DNA of 64,000 nucleotides from Eublepharis macularius (Eukaryota; Chordata; Lepidosauria; Squamata; Eublepharidae), in NCBI RefSeq assembly GCF_028583425.1, contig NC_072792.1, forward strand, positions 155,316,676 through 155,380,675, written 5' to 3'. The notes below the pieces were generated by a model that had not been told where the DNA came from, searched no databases, and saw nothing but the letters and a program-made list of their open reading frames with translations. Within the stretch, counting starts at the first letter, position 1. Each line of letters starts with the position of its first letter. Shown here one piece after another: positions 31,140 through 44,290 of this stretch. The position numbers and the translations under genes were made by a program.

Positions 31140-31735
31140 TGTCATGAGTCAGCCAGGGCTCAGCAATAGTGAGGACTCTTCAGGGGAAGTGGAGCCCCAT
31201 GCAGCCAGCCTTGAACAACCAGAAGCTAAGGACTCCTCAGGAGAAAGGGAGCTAACAGAAGCTGACTGGCAAGAGGCTGATCAGCAGGCACAACCAACGG
31301 CTGGGGCAGAGCCAACACTCTCTAGCTCTGATTCAGCAGGTGAAACTCAGTTAGCTGGCCCCAGCCCTCCAGCTCCACCTCCACCCTTAGAGCGCCATAG
31401 ACGGAAGCTGAGAATGGAACTGCAAAGGCAAGGAGGCAAAGTGCACACCTCCTGAGCCAGCGCCAGCGGCACTGATGAGGAGAAAGAGTAGGTGCAGGAT
31501 CCTTTCCCAAGTAAGTGGCTGCACTCATGGCCCTTAGCCCTGGGGCTATAAAACCAGCCAAGAGAGGCTGCTGGGCATGGATGCAACATGTGCAATGGCT
31601 GTGAAGCCAGTCACTCTGCCTGACTACTGGAACCCTGACCTCGGACTGAATGATCACGCCTTGCCTAGCCCCCAGAGTCTCAGCCTTGGACTGTATGTTG
31701 GAGCCCAGTCTGCCTCCCAGCATGTACTGGGAACA
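31140..31735 (+). mobile_element. Solo LTR of a second LTR-retrotransposon family
   Basis: 596 bp from TGTCATGAG to TGGGAACA (TG...CA). AGGAT is duplicated on both sides at 31135-31139 and 31736-31740. TATAAAA at 31547-31553 points to a plus-strand promoter. No internal retroviral coding or second LTR is nearby, so it is most likely the product of LTR-LTR recombination. A 103-codon frame starts at ATG 31144, only 5 bases into the LTR, and ends at 31455; it is rich in Ser, Glu and Gln and ends in a basic run (RHRRKLRMEL). It shares no sequence with the complete element's LTR. Confidence 0.8.
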
Positions 31736-31740
31736 AGGAT

Positions 31741-33542
31741 GCTGTTCCACACCTCTGTGTGGAACGCACCTGTGTTATCCGTGAAGGTCCATTGCCATAG
31801 CTATACCACAAAGTACTTGTTTAAATGGCCCCTACAAAGAACTAAAAACACAGCAAGCAAGAGCTATGATGACTGCTAATTACTGGCAATTATTTTTTTA
31901 ACCACAGCAGATGATATTTCATCATTTGAGTTTCAAGTTAAATTAAAAAGGTAGCATTGCCACAATAACTTGCAGCGTTCAAGTAAATGTAAGGAGGGAC
32001 TCAGAGCAATCCTAAAAATTCTTTCCTGGGAGTAAGACTCATTGAACAAACCTCAGTAGACCTACTTTGGATGACTTTGACTGTCATATTTTACATCTGC
32101 TATAAAACTCCATTAATAAAATCCACAGGGAACAACCAATGCTTGGAGAATGACATGTATTGAATTTGATACGCATAGCAGGAAACTTGCTTACCATGTC
32201 ACAATGATGTCAAAATAGTATCTATTCAAATATATGTAAAGATGAAAAGATACAGAAAGATCACAACAAGATTCTAAAAGTTTTCATATTGACCCTCATG
32301 TGCATATAAGACTATTACAAAACAGTGGAATCCAAAAAGTTATTTGAGGGAAAATTAAGGTCTTGGGACATAAAGCTTAAATTTATTTACAAAGAAACAG
32401 GTCAGAACATCGTCTATTTATTCATAAGTTGACTTATCATCAAGGCTGTTTTATCTGGGCCTGGGATTGAAAGAGATAAATTGTGACAGATTAATGACCT
32501 GCAGAAGAGCAGTATATGACAGTGGCCAGTCTCTCAAGAAAATACAGCACCGTGCCTTTAATACCTGCATAGCAAGGATATATTTGGAAAATGCAGCTTT
32601 TCCCAGTGAAAAGAACTGAAAAAAAAACCTAGACAAGTTGTGCATTTAAAAATGTAGACATAATTTTTAAGTAAGGATCTGGAAACCTTAACTATGGCTA
32701 CCACTTCAAATTTTAAAAGCTCTCATTGGAGTGCGGAATCGTCTTTATTCTCACACCCAAACACAAACATCTATCATTGACAACTGTACCCCCAAGTGTC
32801 CTCTGAAGGTGGCATACTTTGAGTTATCTTGTTTTAACTTCAAAATACAATGTGGGTAGTCAGGCTGTTAGGAAAAACAAAGCCCCATCATATGATTAGC
32901 TGGTGAATTTCATGGCTAGAATCTGAATGTAGGTTCAGATCAAGAAGACTAATGATGGCTGCACCCCAGCAATTCCTAATATTGCCTGTGTCCTTCAGTG
33001 ACATTGGTAACATTGTGCTTCTACACAGGTTATGTTTACAATGAAGAGTGGAAACTACAGCTGGATGTGACTAGTGTTGACCTTATTTTTTAGCTTTTAG
33101 TATTTTCACCATGCCTGAAGCACACCTTGTTGTGTCACCAAAGGTAACTTGAGGTGAGAGACGCAGCTCTTTCCCTTGTAGCCAGGTGGTTAAGATGACC
33201 GCACTGGTGCTTTAAATAAACACAGCTGCTCTTTCCTCGGCTTTATATTTTTCTCTTTCCTTCAGAACTCACATCAAAACTCAAGACAGCTGAGTTTTGC
33301 CATTCAACAGAGGGACAAAAGGCCAAAACAGACACAAGAGTAGTCCCCATATTTGTTATTCATATGCATGCTTAGAAACAAAACAGTGAGATGAGACAAA
33401 ATTGGAAACCAAACGCCAAGGATAATGAACTAGAGGTCAGGCAGGTGAGGATGGGTCAGTTCTCTCACCTGTGTGTCCTTTATGATCAAGGTTAGACCCA
33501 CCATCTCCCACTCTATACATGAATGAAGTTAGATACAAATAG
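31741..33542. other. Intergenic DNA, no gene seen
   Basis: Mostly unique AT-rich sequence. 'gcaatcctaaaaattctttc' near 32008 is a decayed half of a family B palindrome. Confidence 0.5.
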
Positions 33543-33650
33543 AGTTGCCAGCTCTGGATTTGGAAGTTCCTCAAGATTTTGGGGATGGATCCCAGAAAGG
33601 GCAGGATTTGGGGAAGGGAAGGACCTCAACAGGGTATAACGACATAGATT
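33543..33650 (-). mobile_element. MITE family A, partial
   Basis: Starts 'agagttgccagctctggatt' and continues through 'ttggaagttcctcaagattt' and 'cctcaacagggtataacgac'. The second half is absent. Confidence 0.6.
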
Positions 33651-33699
33651 GTGCAGGGGGTGGGGGTGGACTAGATATCAATCCTATAATTCTATTAAT

Positions 33700-33880
33700 C
33701 TCTTCCTTCTTCTTAGGAACTCAGGGTGCCATACATGATTCTTCCTTTCTCCTGTTTGCCATCACAATGACCCTGCAAGGTAGGCCAGGCCTAAAGACAA
33801 TGAGTGTGATGGTGGAGGGAGGATTTGGATCCAGGCATTCCCAGGCCTAGTCTAGCACTCAAGCTGCTGCACTTCACTGA
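33700..33880 (-). mobile_element. tRNA-derived SINE, decayed
   Basis: Complement order of the SINE body: 'caatgaccctgcaaggtagg', 'gtggagggaggatttggatc' (box B in complement) and 'cctagtctagcactcaagct'. Confidence 0.55.
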
Positions 33881-34392
33881 TTCTCATAAATGCCATATCC
33901 TTGACAATGACTGCTTCCACACAGGGGTAGAAGCAGCAACAAACAGAATGGAGGCAGATGGGGACATTTGGCTGCTCTCCACATGGCTTCCCCTTGCAAT
34001 CTGTTGCATCAGCACAGAAGTGCCAAGGCAACCACCACTGCATCCCCCACTAGGCAACCCCTCTTCCCCCCTTCATAGCTGAATGGTGACATCACCACTC
34101 AGCTGAGGAAGGAAGCCCATTAAAAGCTTTAAAATGCAACTCCCCTTTTCCCCTTACAGCTGAGCAGTAGCAGGATGGCTACTCAGCTGGAAGACCCAAA
34201 AAGTCCGTTAAAGGGCTTAAGGGTGGGGAAGTGGAGCTTACCTCTGCCCCAGTCCCCAGATTGGATGGGGCAGAGCTTCCATAAAGATGTTTTGCCCGTA
34301 TTCACCCCACACTTCCTCCTTTAAGTTGGAGCAAAGATTTTTCCTTTGCTCCAACTTAAAAGGGAACTGTTTGGGAGCCCCGCTTGACTTGG

Positions 34393-34575
34393 GAGGGGCT
34401 GGAGCTCAGAGGGGCAGAGCATGTTTTCGGCATGCAGAAAGTCGCAGGTTCAATCTCCAGCCTCTCCAAAGGACAAAGCGGTGAGTGATTTGCAAGGTGT
34501 GTACCCTGGAGAGCTGCTGCCCATCTGAGTAGACAAGACTGACCTCGATGGACCAATGGAGTCCAGCTCCATGGG
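34393..34575 (+). mobile_element. tRNA-derived SINE of a second type
   Basis: Head 'ggctggagctcagaggggca', box B 'gtcgcaggttcaatctccag', then 'ccctggagagctgctgccca', 'tgagtagacaagactgacct' and 'cgatggaccaatgg'. This is a common squamate SINE whose end resembles a CR1/L3 tail. Confidence 0.7.
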
Positions 34576-36619
34576 CTCATGTGCGGAAGCGCTGCAAAAG
34601 GGGGGGGGGCACCCAGCAGGCAACATGAGGCAAAGTCCCCGTGCGGTATGATAAGGCCTTTCAATGTCTTCTTCCGCAGCAAACCGCTTTATAATAAGTC
34701 ATAAGCATCAAGTTTCCTGTCGCAATAAAACAAGCTGGATAAAAATTGATCTGACATTATATAGAACGTTCTGTGCCGTACAGAAGTATCATCTACCCAT
34801 TATCATGCCACTTACAGATGAAATTACCCTCTTGTCAATATTCCCTTTAGAGTAATACATGAAAGAGACAACTGAGGAAAATTAATATAGACATTAGAAA
34901 TACCAACATATTCCCATATGTAAAATAGAGGAAGTCAAAATCAGATGGAACACCCACATGGCCCATGAAAGATTATATCATCAGTGTTTGGACTGCATAC
35001 CTTATTGGGGGTTTATTTCCTAGCTACGATGGTTCAGAGCACAGTGTCTTGTCTGATCAGCTTCCACGTGGGCTGTAACAAAGCCAGCCACGGAACAGCC
35101 TAGGAAGGAACGTTTGCATAGCACTTGAACATTCTGTGATGTGCCTTTGCTAAGGGGATGCTGTACTAACGGCTATAAATAACATTAATAAGAACATTAA
35201 TAACAATAATAACAACAATTCACAAATCCATAGGGCAGACTTATATGACCATTCTTCCACAACTGAGAACAGCTTCGGAAATCCCATTGACACTGAGAAA
35301 GATGAAGCATAGTAGACTTTCCGTTTTCTCTCCTAAGCCTTATCTGAAGAGAGGAAATGAATGAATCCTGTGCAGAGAGAAGTACATCACGTTATTGCTT
35401 TGAGAGCCTGCATCTCCCTTTGGGCAAGACTCGAAATGCAAGTGCAAATTAGTCAGGATCCCTTTCACCTAGGGCTGCCATCCTCCAGGTGGGGCCCTGG
35501 AATTACAGCTGATCTCTAGATGACAGAGATCAGTTCCCCTAGAGGAAATAGCTGCGTTGGAGAGTGAACTCTATGGCATTATGGCCCTAGTATGTGTATC
35601 TTTGGAAGAAGCTGAAACAGGAAATGTAATCCTCTTCAGATCACTAACCATTTTCCAGTATACCTGACATGATTATAATTATTTACAAAGACTCACTTAG
35701 ATATTTGCTGACAAATATTTCCATCAGAATATATGTGTCAGATACATTTTTCACTTATATCAGGACCGTATTTGTACACAAACAAGCGAAAGAATGATGC
35801 GCTCCCCTCATGGTGTGTTTTTTAGGTTTCCAGCTGAGGAAGCCCTTGAGCATGAGGCCAGCCTAAGGTGTTTTGAAGTCTTAGGCAAAATAAAATGCTG
35901 GTTCCCCTTCCCGTCTTGTGTCTTGTTATATTCCAAGCATCATGATCCTTGTACATTTGACTGAGAGTTGTCTTGGAAATTAGTTCCCTATGGTTGGAAG
36001 ATGCCTGCTGAACCTAAGCAGGTACAAGTATAGATTTGATCAGCGCTTAAAGGGATTCCTGATGGAAATCTGATTTTATGTGGCCTTGAGTTCCTCGAGG
36101 AAAGAAAGCTGGGACAGATATGTAGCAAATAATAATTTAGCACGTTACGTGTCTGTCACTTCATTAGTGTCCAATCTTGACAACTGCATCTATTCCCTCA
36201 GTGGCTGTTAGAAGGCTCTTGAGTGTGAGAGAAATCACCCAGCCCACAAGGCGAGAATCTTCCTCCGAGAACCTTCTCCACTCCTCTCACCCAGACACAG
36301 CAGGTCTGTCGCCTAGCCCCGTCGCCCTGTCAGCCGCTATGGCTGAACTGACCCTGCCTGTCTAAACAAGCACTCCCACTGTTGGTTTCCTCCCACCCAG
36401 CACTGTTGCTTAGCAAAGAATAAGTGTAAAGACACAGTAAGATTAGGGAGGAACTCATGTTTCTCAGGCGATTGCTGCCACACCTTCCTCACATGTTGGG
36501 AGTTCTGACTCTCTATATATTTGGAGTTCTGACTCTTTATATATTTTGGCATGTAGCCTCATGCCGCACATAACTCATAGAGGTGATTCTCAGCGTTACA
36601 TTTTGTAATCAACCCTGGG
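34576..36619. other. Intergenic DNA; one MITE piece
   Basis: No gene recognised. 35472-35592 is a partial family A MITE ('cctccaggtggggccctgga', then 'acagagatcagttccc'). 34650-34860 and 34990-35230 read as repeat-free AT-rich sequence. Confidence 0.5.
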
Positions 36620-36830
36620 TGTGGTGGTGGAGAGTGCCCTCAAGTCATAGCTGACTTATGGCAACCCCTAGTGGGGTTTTCATGGCAAGAGACTAACAGA
36701 GGTGGTTTGCCAATGCCTGCCTCTGCAACCTTGGTCTTTGCTGGAAGTCTCCCATCCGATTACTAACCAAGGTTGATCCTGCTTAACTTATGAGATCTGA
36801 CAAGATCAGGGCAAACAACTCTGGGTACCC
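36620..36830 (-). mobile_element. 5S-Sauria-type SINE
   Basis: Complement of the 15769 copy. It starts with the tail 'gtggtggtggagagtgccct', passes 'ggcaagagactaacagaggt' and 'tgcctctgcaaccttggtct', and ends with the 5S-like head 'gtctcccatccgattactaa' and 'atcctgcttaacttatgaga'. Confidence 0.85.
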
Positions 36831-37590
36831 AACTACAAAATGTGCACCCCCTTACCTCAAGTAAACTCTTCCATTTCAGAATAAATTAATCATAAATTGA
36901 TTTAATGTTATATACCTGAATTCTCAGGTGCACTGAAAAGTATGCACCGTGTAATCCATCTTGGGTCTCAATGAGAAAGGCAGATTATTAAATAAATAAC
37001 AGCATGTTTGTTTTGTACTTGTGTAAAGTGAAAATTGGCCCTTGAAAAGTAAAAGAAGAGGGAAGTAAAAGAAGAGGAATATATTTGGATTATAACATCC
37101 CTAAATCAGCACTGCTTTCTATTTATGTCCTCACCTGACCTTTCCTTAGGAAGTTATTTTATTACCTTTCTCTAATCATTAAAATATTCCTCAGCCACAA
37201 ATTCCCCTGCAGCTACTGAATGTGATTTGGCAGCATTCAAACAGAGCAGCGGCACAGCCGACTGAGCTGGCATCCAGCAAGAATGGGAAGCTCAGTCCAG
37301 CCTCCAAAAGAGGAGCGCTAATTTCATTCCTGTCTCACTCTGTGGATCTTAAACACCTCCCCCAGATTAGGCGATCACACAATTAAAGACATGTTAGTTG
37401 ATGAAACGTATTTGTTCAATTAAATATGCATTCACTGGCACAGAATTTAGTAATAATTCTAAAGCAAAGTTGTATCTAACTACTCCTCCAAACTCCCCCC
37501 CCCAATCCTATAATTAGCAAATGTGTGTTGACTTTAGACCACAAGGGCAGTGGTGTGTGTGTGTGGGGGGGGGGAATCAAATCCTAAATA
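36831..37590. other. Intergenic DNA; SINE tail and candidate conserved block
   Basis: A SINE tail ('gggtctcaatgagaaaggca' and 'aaataaataac') lies at 36962-37001. About 37080-37460 is repeat-free and AT-rich, with homeodomain-like 'ctctaatcatta', 'cacacaattaaag' and 'gttcaattaaatatgc'. Short C-runs and G-runs follow at 37496 and 37565. Confidence 0.4.
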
Positions 37591-37802
37591 TTGTTGCCAA
37601 CCTCCAGGTGGGGCCTGGATATCTCCTAGAATTACAACTGATCTCCAGATAAGAGATCAATTCCCCTGGATAAAATGGTTGCTTTGGGAGATGTGCTCCA
37701 TGGCATGATACCTGCGGAGGTCCCTCCCCTCACCAAACCCCACCTCCCCACGCTCTACCCCCAAATCTCCAGGAATTTCCCAACCTGGAGTTGGCAACCT
37801 TA
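37591..37802 (+). mobile_element. MITE family A, full length and best preserved
   Basis: Starts 'ttgttgccaacctccaggtg' and ends 'ccaacctggagttggcaacc', with clear inverted termini (GTTGCCAAC / GTTGGCAAC). All family blocks are present, from 'tctcctagaattacaactga' to 'caaatctccaggaatttccc'. Confidence 0.8.
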
Positions 37803-38761
37803 CCTACAAATGCACACTGACACCTGCAGATGGGAATTGAGACAAGGCCTCCCAGTTGTGTGGATAAGTGTTTAATCCGAGACTTGTAATTCATTGCATA
37901 TAATCCACAATGTTACACCACTCTGCCCTGATCCTGCACCAAACCTACACAGATATGAAAGGGTTGATTAGCCATTTAGGTAGATTAAAACATGTACTGG
38001 GTACTGAACTTTGAATGTGGGGCAATCTCCACCCATTTCTCCATAGAGAAGGTAGGATGGCAACTGTACGTACCAGCAGTGGGGTTGGTTTTCTTTTTTA
38101 AAAAAGATGCCAGTATTTATGATGTTCTCTCTTTTCAGTCCATCTTAAATGTCCAAGAGGTACCAGTACTCCATAAAGAGGTGTGTGAAGGAGAGAACAA
38201 TGTTGTGAGCTACATGGGATCCCCATTGGGGAGAACAGAGGGCCATCAAATATAAATAAATAAAATACTCCCTAATAAAACTACAGTTATCTCACCCTGA
38301 ATGATCACATATCTGATGTAGGGGAAAGAGAGGCAAATTCTGTAACTGAGAAGACTAGAAGTCCTCAGAACCAAAACCCTGTGGCCCTACAAGCGAAACT
38401 TGGCTGCCTCAATGCTCCTGTACCAGACATGGGTGCTGAAATCCATTTCGATGGGGGCTCAGTTGCCCCTTCTAACCTTGCAAGTATAGCCAACGGAGTT
38501 CCTTTATGACTTGCACAACAGATAGACATCCAACAGGTTATTAATAGGCTGAATCTAAAGAACACTAAGTGGAAGGAAAATCGCTACAAGCAGCAACCTG
38601 TGAACAAGTTAACATGTCGCTATCATAAGCAGGTTCTATAGCAGTTCTTACATTTCTTCTTCTGCAAGAGGTATGCAGGGTGCTCAATGAAGGGAAAATG
38701 CATCTGTGCGTTCATTTTCTTGACATTCTGTTGTGAGGGGTAAAACAGTCCTTCCTGGAGA

Positions 38762-38935
38762 TTAAGCTGTAGCCTAGTGGTTAAGTAGCTGGACTGTGAA
38801 TCAGAACTCTGCTGGTTCAAATTCCACTACTGCCGTGCGCATAGCAGGTAATCTTGGATAAGCTACTCCTCCCAGGCCCGGGGATAATCATCTATCTAGA
38901 AAAATGATATGTAAGTGTTGTTGTTGTTATTAAGA
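38762..38935 (+). mobile_element. tRNA-derived SINE of a third type
   Basis: Head 'agctgtagcctagtggttaa' (box A), box B 'ctggttcaaattccactact', then 'caggtaatcttggataagct' and a tail ending 'gttgttgttgtta'. Confidence 0.6.
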
Positions 38936-41364
38936 TACCTTCTGCATGTAGATGGACACGTCTGGATCCAACCAATATTACCACATGCTAGAAAGGAATC
39001 GCTTATTACATTTCTTCCTTTCATGCAGCTGTTAAAGGCACAGGTATCCTGTTTAAATATACACAGATTCTGTTCACATTATGTTGCTCAGACCCCACCT
39101 TGTTTTGCTGCCATATCATACAAGGCTCTTTGCTCACAACCCTGCCCACCTCCCCCCCCCCCAAAATCAGGGAGCAAGTTCAATGGAACTGTATACAACC
39201 AATATTCCAGCTAAATTGTTTTGGTAGGGAGTGGACTCAAAGCTGCCTATTCAATTCCCACCAACCCTCTGAGTTTCCTTTGTAGAGTTAAGATTTGATA
39301 TTCCTTTTATTATAAGGGTTTATAATTTTTCATACTTTCATATACATATTCTTAGAATGAATTAATAGTGCTTGCACCCCACCTTCTCTCTTTCACTGTT
39401 CCATCTTTGCTGAAAGTTGCTTCAGAACATAACCAATGCCGAAAATGTTTCTCTTTTCTCAGTTGCTTAGGAAACTTAAGATAAGGCCACATTCTTTAGG
39501 CTATTGTCTCATGAGAAGGAAGAAAAAGATACAAGAAGAGCACATTCACTGTATCCATAACTTTTGATTCTAAGGTTTGGAAGGCAGCATGAAGTGAGAA
39601 ATTCAGAGTCAGCAAAGGATAGTGACCAAATAAGGGGAATGAAAAGGTTACATTGATCGTGAGACTAGTTAGAGAACTGAGAAGTAGCCAAATGAAAGAA
39701 CTGTAGAGATCAGATGTATGTAGAGATCAGATCAATTGCAAATTAATCTGCAGGCAGTTCCTTTTGTACTGAAAAAAATGTCTTTAAAAGTGCTTGTAAA
39801 CTTTATGTTCTTTGGTACTCATGGCTCCTTTGAAAGCTGGGTACCCCTATTGCAATATTCAATACAATCATTGAAAGAAGCACTTGTCCGTCTCCTCCTT
39901 TTGCTCTGAAGAATCTGGGTAAGGGCAGAAGGGCACCATTTGTGCAACACCTTCACAACTATCTCAGCTACCACTCCCTTCTCTGTTGATCTGTCGTGTC
40001 ATATCTGCTATAAAATCTGCACAGGATAATGTTGATTGCCCAACATTTGGCCATTGGCAAAAATTTCAACTACGCAATCCCAAGCAGCATTGCACCCTAG
40101 ATTCAGTTCCATTGCATTCAATGGGTTTAGAAGGGTGTGGCTTTGTTTAGGATTGGCGCTGAGAAATTTGGCTCATACCATTTATTTCTAAGGTCTTCTA
40201 TTCTCACAGTCTAGTGCCATCACAAGAGAAGAGCTGGTAGTTGAAGAGCAGGTAGATCTTAAGCAAAAGGGTTTCCAGTGATATCCTAAGCAAACTTACA
40301 CTCTTCTAACATAGCCTTACAGTGGATTGCACTGTATAATATAGCAATGCAATATATTGTGTATTCCAGTCTCAAACTAGAAATGTTTGTATAAAAGAGT
40401 AGCAGAATTACATTTGGTGAAGTAAATAATTTTAATTTTCAATATTAAGATGCATCTAGCTGTTATGTTGGGGGGGGGGTGCAATTCCTCTTTTGGCATA
40501 AAAATGGTATACTTCTCGTTTGTGGTCTGTAGTACATACATAGAAAATTAAAAGCAGGCTGGTAAGCTGCCTCATAACTAGTGTCACAAGCTTCCTGGTA
40601 CTGCACAGCATAAAATCCACATTGTGTGTGTGTGTTTATGCAGCCTGATGCTCCACAAAAAAAGATTTCCCAAGGCTAAGATTTCCGATTGCTTTTGTTC
40701 CCCTGGGATGGAGCATTGAAGCTCAGTCCTTTCCAGAGACGCGAGTCCTTTCCCTACATTTTAAATCCCCAGGCATATTTTCTATAGTTGCTCTGATTTC
40801 CCTGATGGACTGTTTTCAGCCAACCAGACAAGTGATATATAAAACAGCACATGGAACTGCCAGGATAAAAGACACACAGCTTGCTGCAAAGTAAATTTGA
40901 TAAATTCTTGGCACTTTCCCCCTCAAAGAGTAACAAAGCAACCATTTTAAATAAAACCATGGAAAAACTTCACAGAAGAATTTGTTGCAACAGATATATT
41001 TAATAGAAACATTACTAGAACCCTGGCTGAATAAATGCACAGGGTTATACTACATAAATCTGGAACAAATGTTCATCTGGAAAAAATATAGTAAAGAAAT
41101 TCTACTGGTTTTTAAAATTTAGACATATGACACTATTTCCACTAGTTGACATCCAAGCATTATAATACATTAATTACAACAGAGGCATAAGATGGTATAT
41201 TCAGTCATCACCAGATAATTTGTATCCCATGCATTTGCTGCGTGTATTACTGCGTTTATTAAGCTCTCCATCTTCCCCAAGATATATTTGGCTGTCCAAA
41301 TGGAATATAACAAACCAAGGGCTATATTTTGCTTCTATTCTTTCACTGCTATTTAAATCCATGT
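38936..41364. other. Intergenic DNA; two family B palindromes
   Basis: No gene recognised. 40075-40160 ('gcaatcccaagcagcattgc' to 'gtttaggattggcgct') and 40275-40340 ('tatcctaagcaaacttacac') are decayed family B copies. A G run lies near 40470-40478 and (TG)n near 40625. Confidence 0.5.
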
Positions 41365-41865
41365 GTATTTGTTATGTGCCATCAAGCTGCCTCCAACCTA
41401 TGGCGACCCTATGAATGAAAGACCTCCAAAACATTCTATCATTAACACATTTGCTCAGATCTTGCAAACTGGAGGATATTGCTTCTTTTATTGAGTCAAG
41501 CCATCTCATTTTAGGTCTTCCTCTTTTCCCACTTTTCCTTGCATTATTGACTTTTTTAGAGGATTCTGTCTTCTCATGATGTGACCAAAGTATGATAGCC
41601 TCAGTTTTGCCATTTTAGCTTCTAGGGAGAATTCAGGTTTGATTTGATCTAGTACCCACTTATTTTTTTGGCCATCCATGGTATCCGCAAAATTCTCCTC
41701 CAGCACCACATTTCAAATGAATCCATCTTCTTCCTGTCAGCTTTCTTCACTGTCCAACTTTCACATCCTTACATAGTAATGGGGAATACCATAGTTTGGA
41801 TTATCTTGATCTTGGTTCCGAGAGAGACATCGTTATCTTTAAGGATCTTATCTAGCTGTAGGTGA
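41365..41865 (-). mobile_element. BovB (RTE) LINE 3' end
   Basis: The minus strand encodes the BovB C-terminal region in broken frames. KVGTRSRSR-like remnants are not seen, but the order KIIQTMVFPIT, GCESWTVKKADRKKMDSFEM, WVLDQIKPEFSLEAKMAKLR and RLSYFGHIMRRQ, then RWLDSIKEA and HRVAIGWRQLDGT, is clear. It ends at the normal 3' terminus near 41365. It overlaps no part of the BovB piece at 6825, so it is a separate, 5'-truncated insertion. Confidence 0.85.
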
Positions 41866-43439
41866 GAAATGTCATTTTTGAATACCCCTCCATGTTCAAA
41901 TATCCCACAAGTGGAAAACTAGCATAGCAAGCAAATGTATCTTTTGTGTGTGTGGTGTGTGTGTGTGTGTGTGGGTGTGGGAGGTCAAAAGGGGACAAAT
42001 CAGGGGGGTGTCAGCAACAAGCTGCCTAGAAACAGGTTGTGTGGGTGCTGTTGCCCCTCCACTTGCTGCTGCTGACTTGGCAGGACATGTTTTCATTCCC
42101 CTGTACAGATGCAGCCTTACTTAAATTTTTCAGCAAACTGTAAATATCTCAAAATGTTTTAGTATCCAGATTTCAACCAAGAGCAACTTTTACTGTTGTC
42201 ATAAAATGGCACTCATTTTTGACCTCATCACTTATGGCAAATATAGTCTCCTGATTTGGTTTGTGGAGGAAATCTGGCAGGTGTGTTTTTTTTTTTACTA
42301 TGTATGAATCCTCTTATGCATAAGACATCTTTATATTTGCCTTTTCTTTTTATGTGCTTTGGCAAAAGGAATGCACTCATGCCATGGGTGAAATGATAAC
42401 TTTTCCTCTGTAGCCAGATGTTATCTCCACATAGGAAGTTGTAATGTGTGAATGCCCTCTTCTAGTTGTTTTGTCAAATCGAACTGGGATAACTGCTTTT
42501 GAAGAGTTTGGCCTTCAGCCCCAGAAACAAACTTGGAAGACGAGGAAGTGCTGGAACAGAAAGAAACAGCAGCAGATACTGGGGATAGCATCTGGGGTAA
42601 GCCTAACACATTCTAAGAACCAGTTCATGGAGAATTCTGTTTTGGATCTACTCGTGTTGAGGAAGCAACCATTAGGCCTTTCTATAGTACAAAATTACAT
42701 TGGTTTTATTGCACTTTATCACGGCTCAAACAATCCTGGGCGTTGCAGTTTGGAGATGACGCTGAGAATTCTCTGCTTGAGATTTCCCCCCCCCCTACAA
42801 TTGTTAGGGCCCCTTTGGCCAGGAGAGAATTGCTAAACCATTTTAAATCTGTGGTGCTGGTACATCAATAAAATACACAGAGCAGCTATTACATTTGCCC
42901 AGATTTCAAGCCGAAGTGCATTAACGCCTCAAGGAAAGGCAGGATATCAATATTTTAACAATTATTATTAATATAACGTTAAGCCTGATACAAAGCAGAG
43001 ACACACAGGCGTCCACCTGCAGAGAGCATCCATCCGAGATTGCAGCACAGGCCAATGGGTTTTTAAATCGCACTTGTACCTTCATTTTCTTTAAAAGGAA
43101 AGAGTCAGGATGCCAATTTAACATATTTTTTAAGCATAATAATTAGCACACTTAATTGCATATTATGTAAGCAATCTTGCAAATCACGAAAGGCGACCAG
43201 GTTACAGATACGAAATTCAGAGGGCGTGCCTGATTTACAAAATGGGAAAGAGGCCTTCCAAGCTGTCTTGCTGTTGGCCTTATCCCAGCCACCACGAGAC
43301 TGCGGCTATCCAGCGGGGAAGCAAAGGCACTCTGCACATGCCCAGAAGCATCCCTTTATATTAATCACAAGACAAAAAGGGTACTAAACTCTAGCGAACC
43401 GCAACGGAAATAGAATTTGGGCAGATAAGAAGCAAAAGT
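41866..43439. other. Upstream flank of the GPR12 CpG island
   Basis: (GT)n at about 41945-41973 and a T run at 42286-42296. No gene or clear repeat was seen otherwise. GPR12 cis-regulatory DNA may lie here. Confidence 0.45.
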
Positions 43440-44290
43440 GACGGGGAAGGATGTTTGAAGCCGTGAGTAAGGCGTCGGTCGCAACTGGGAGGGATTCCAG
43501 GGCCGGGCGCGGCGCAAAAGGAGGCCGCTCCGCTTCGAGAAGACAGCGGCAGCCCCGAGGGGGCGGCTGCGCCTGCGCCCTGACGCTCAGCAGGTGTCCT
43601 CCTCCGTCCCCGCGCCTCCGCGCGCGGGAGTTTGCGCGCCGCTCCCGTCAGCCTACCTTGCCTGCCAAGCGGCTCACGTGGCTCCGAGCGCGGCGCGCCC
43701 TCCCGCCTTCCGCGGCCGGCCCTCCGCTGTGCGCGTGCTGGCGCCTGGCCCCTTCTGCGCCAAGCGCCGCGTGCACCCGGGGCCGGCGCGGAGACGGCGG
43801 CTGGGCTGGCTGGGGCGACCCGCGCTCCTGCTTTGCAGAAGCCCGAGCCGGGAGCTGGCGCTGGCGGCTGCGCTGTGCAAACAATGAGCGTGCAAGAAGC
43901 AGCAGCAGCAGCCGCCCCTTGCCTTGCTGCATAGAAGGGAAACGGGGATCTTCCTCCTCCTCTTCCAGAGGAGAAGCCAAGGTGACCAACCTGCCGAGGG
44001 CTAGTCCCGCGGTCTGGCTGTTGTGCTCGTCTCTGTGTCTGTCCATCCATCCCCTCCATGCGTCTGTCGGTGGGAGGTTGTGCACAGCGACCACACCATC
44101 CCTCTGCATGACCCCCGTTTACCCACACCCGGTCGCACACACCCCGCCGCCCCGATTGCTGCTCATCCACTGCCACGGGGGAGGGGGGGCTCTGCAGCAG
44201 CGGCGCCCCACGGTCTGTTCAGCCGCGGATGCTGCTAAGGACGCGGCCGCTGCGGTGGGAGTTGAGACTTCCTCCTCTTAATCGAGGTCA
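43440..44290 (+). promoter_or_regulatory. GPR12: CpG island, probable GPR12 promoter and 5' noncoding exon
   Basis: An abrupt change from AT-rich flank to very GC- and CG-dense sequence, with no repeat in it, 0.5-1.3 kb upstream of the GPR12 start codon. In mammals GPR12 has a noncoding first exon in a CpG island before the single coding exon. Donor-like sites occur at 'gccgtgagtaag' (GT at 43463) and 'ccaaggtgacc' (GT at 43982), but I cannot say which is used. The 276-codon plus-strand and 261-codon minus-strand frames here are low-complexity by-products of GC richness. Confidence 0.75.

Noticed and set aside
43451..44281. 276-codon plus-strand and 261-codon minus-strand frames in the CpG island
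   Set aside because: Low-complexity Arg/Ala/Pro/Ser translations of GC-rich DNA, overlapping on both strands. Stops are rare in such DNA by composition.
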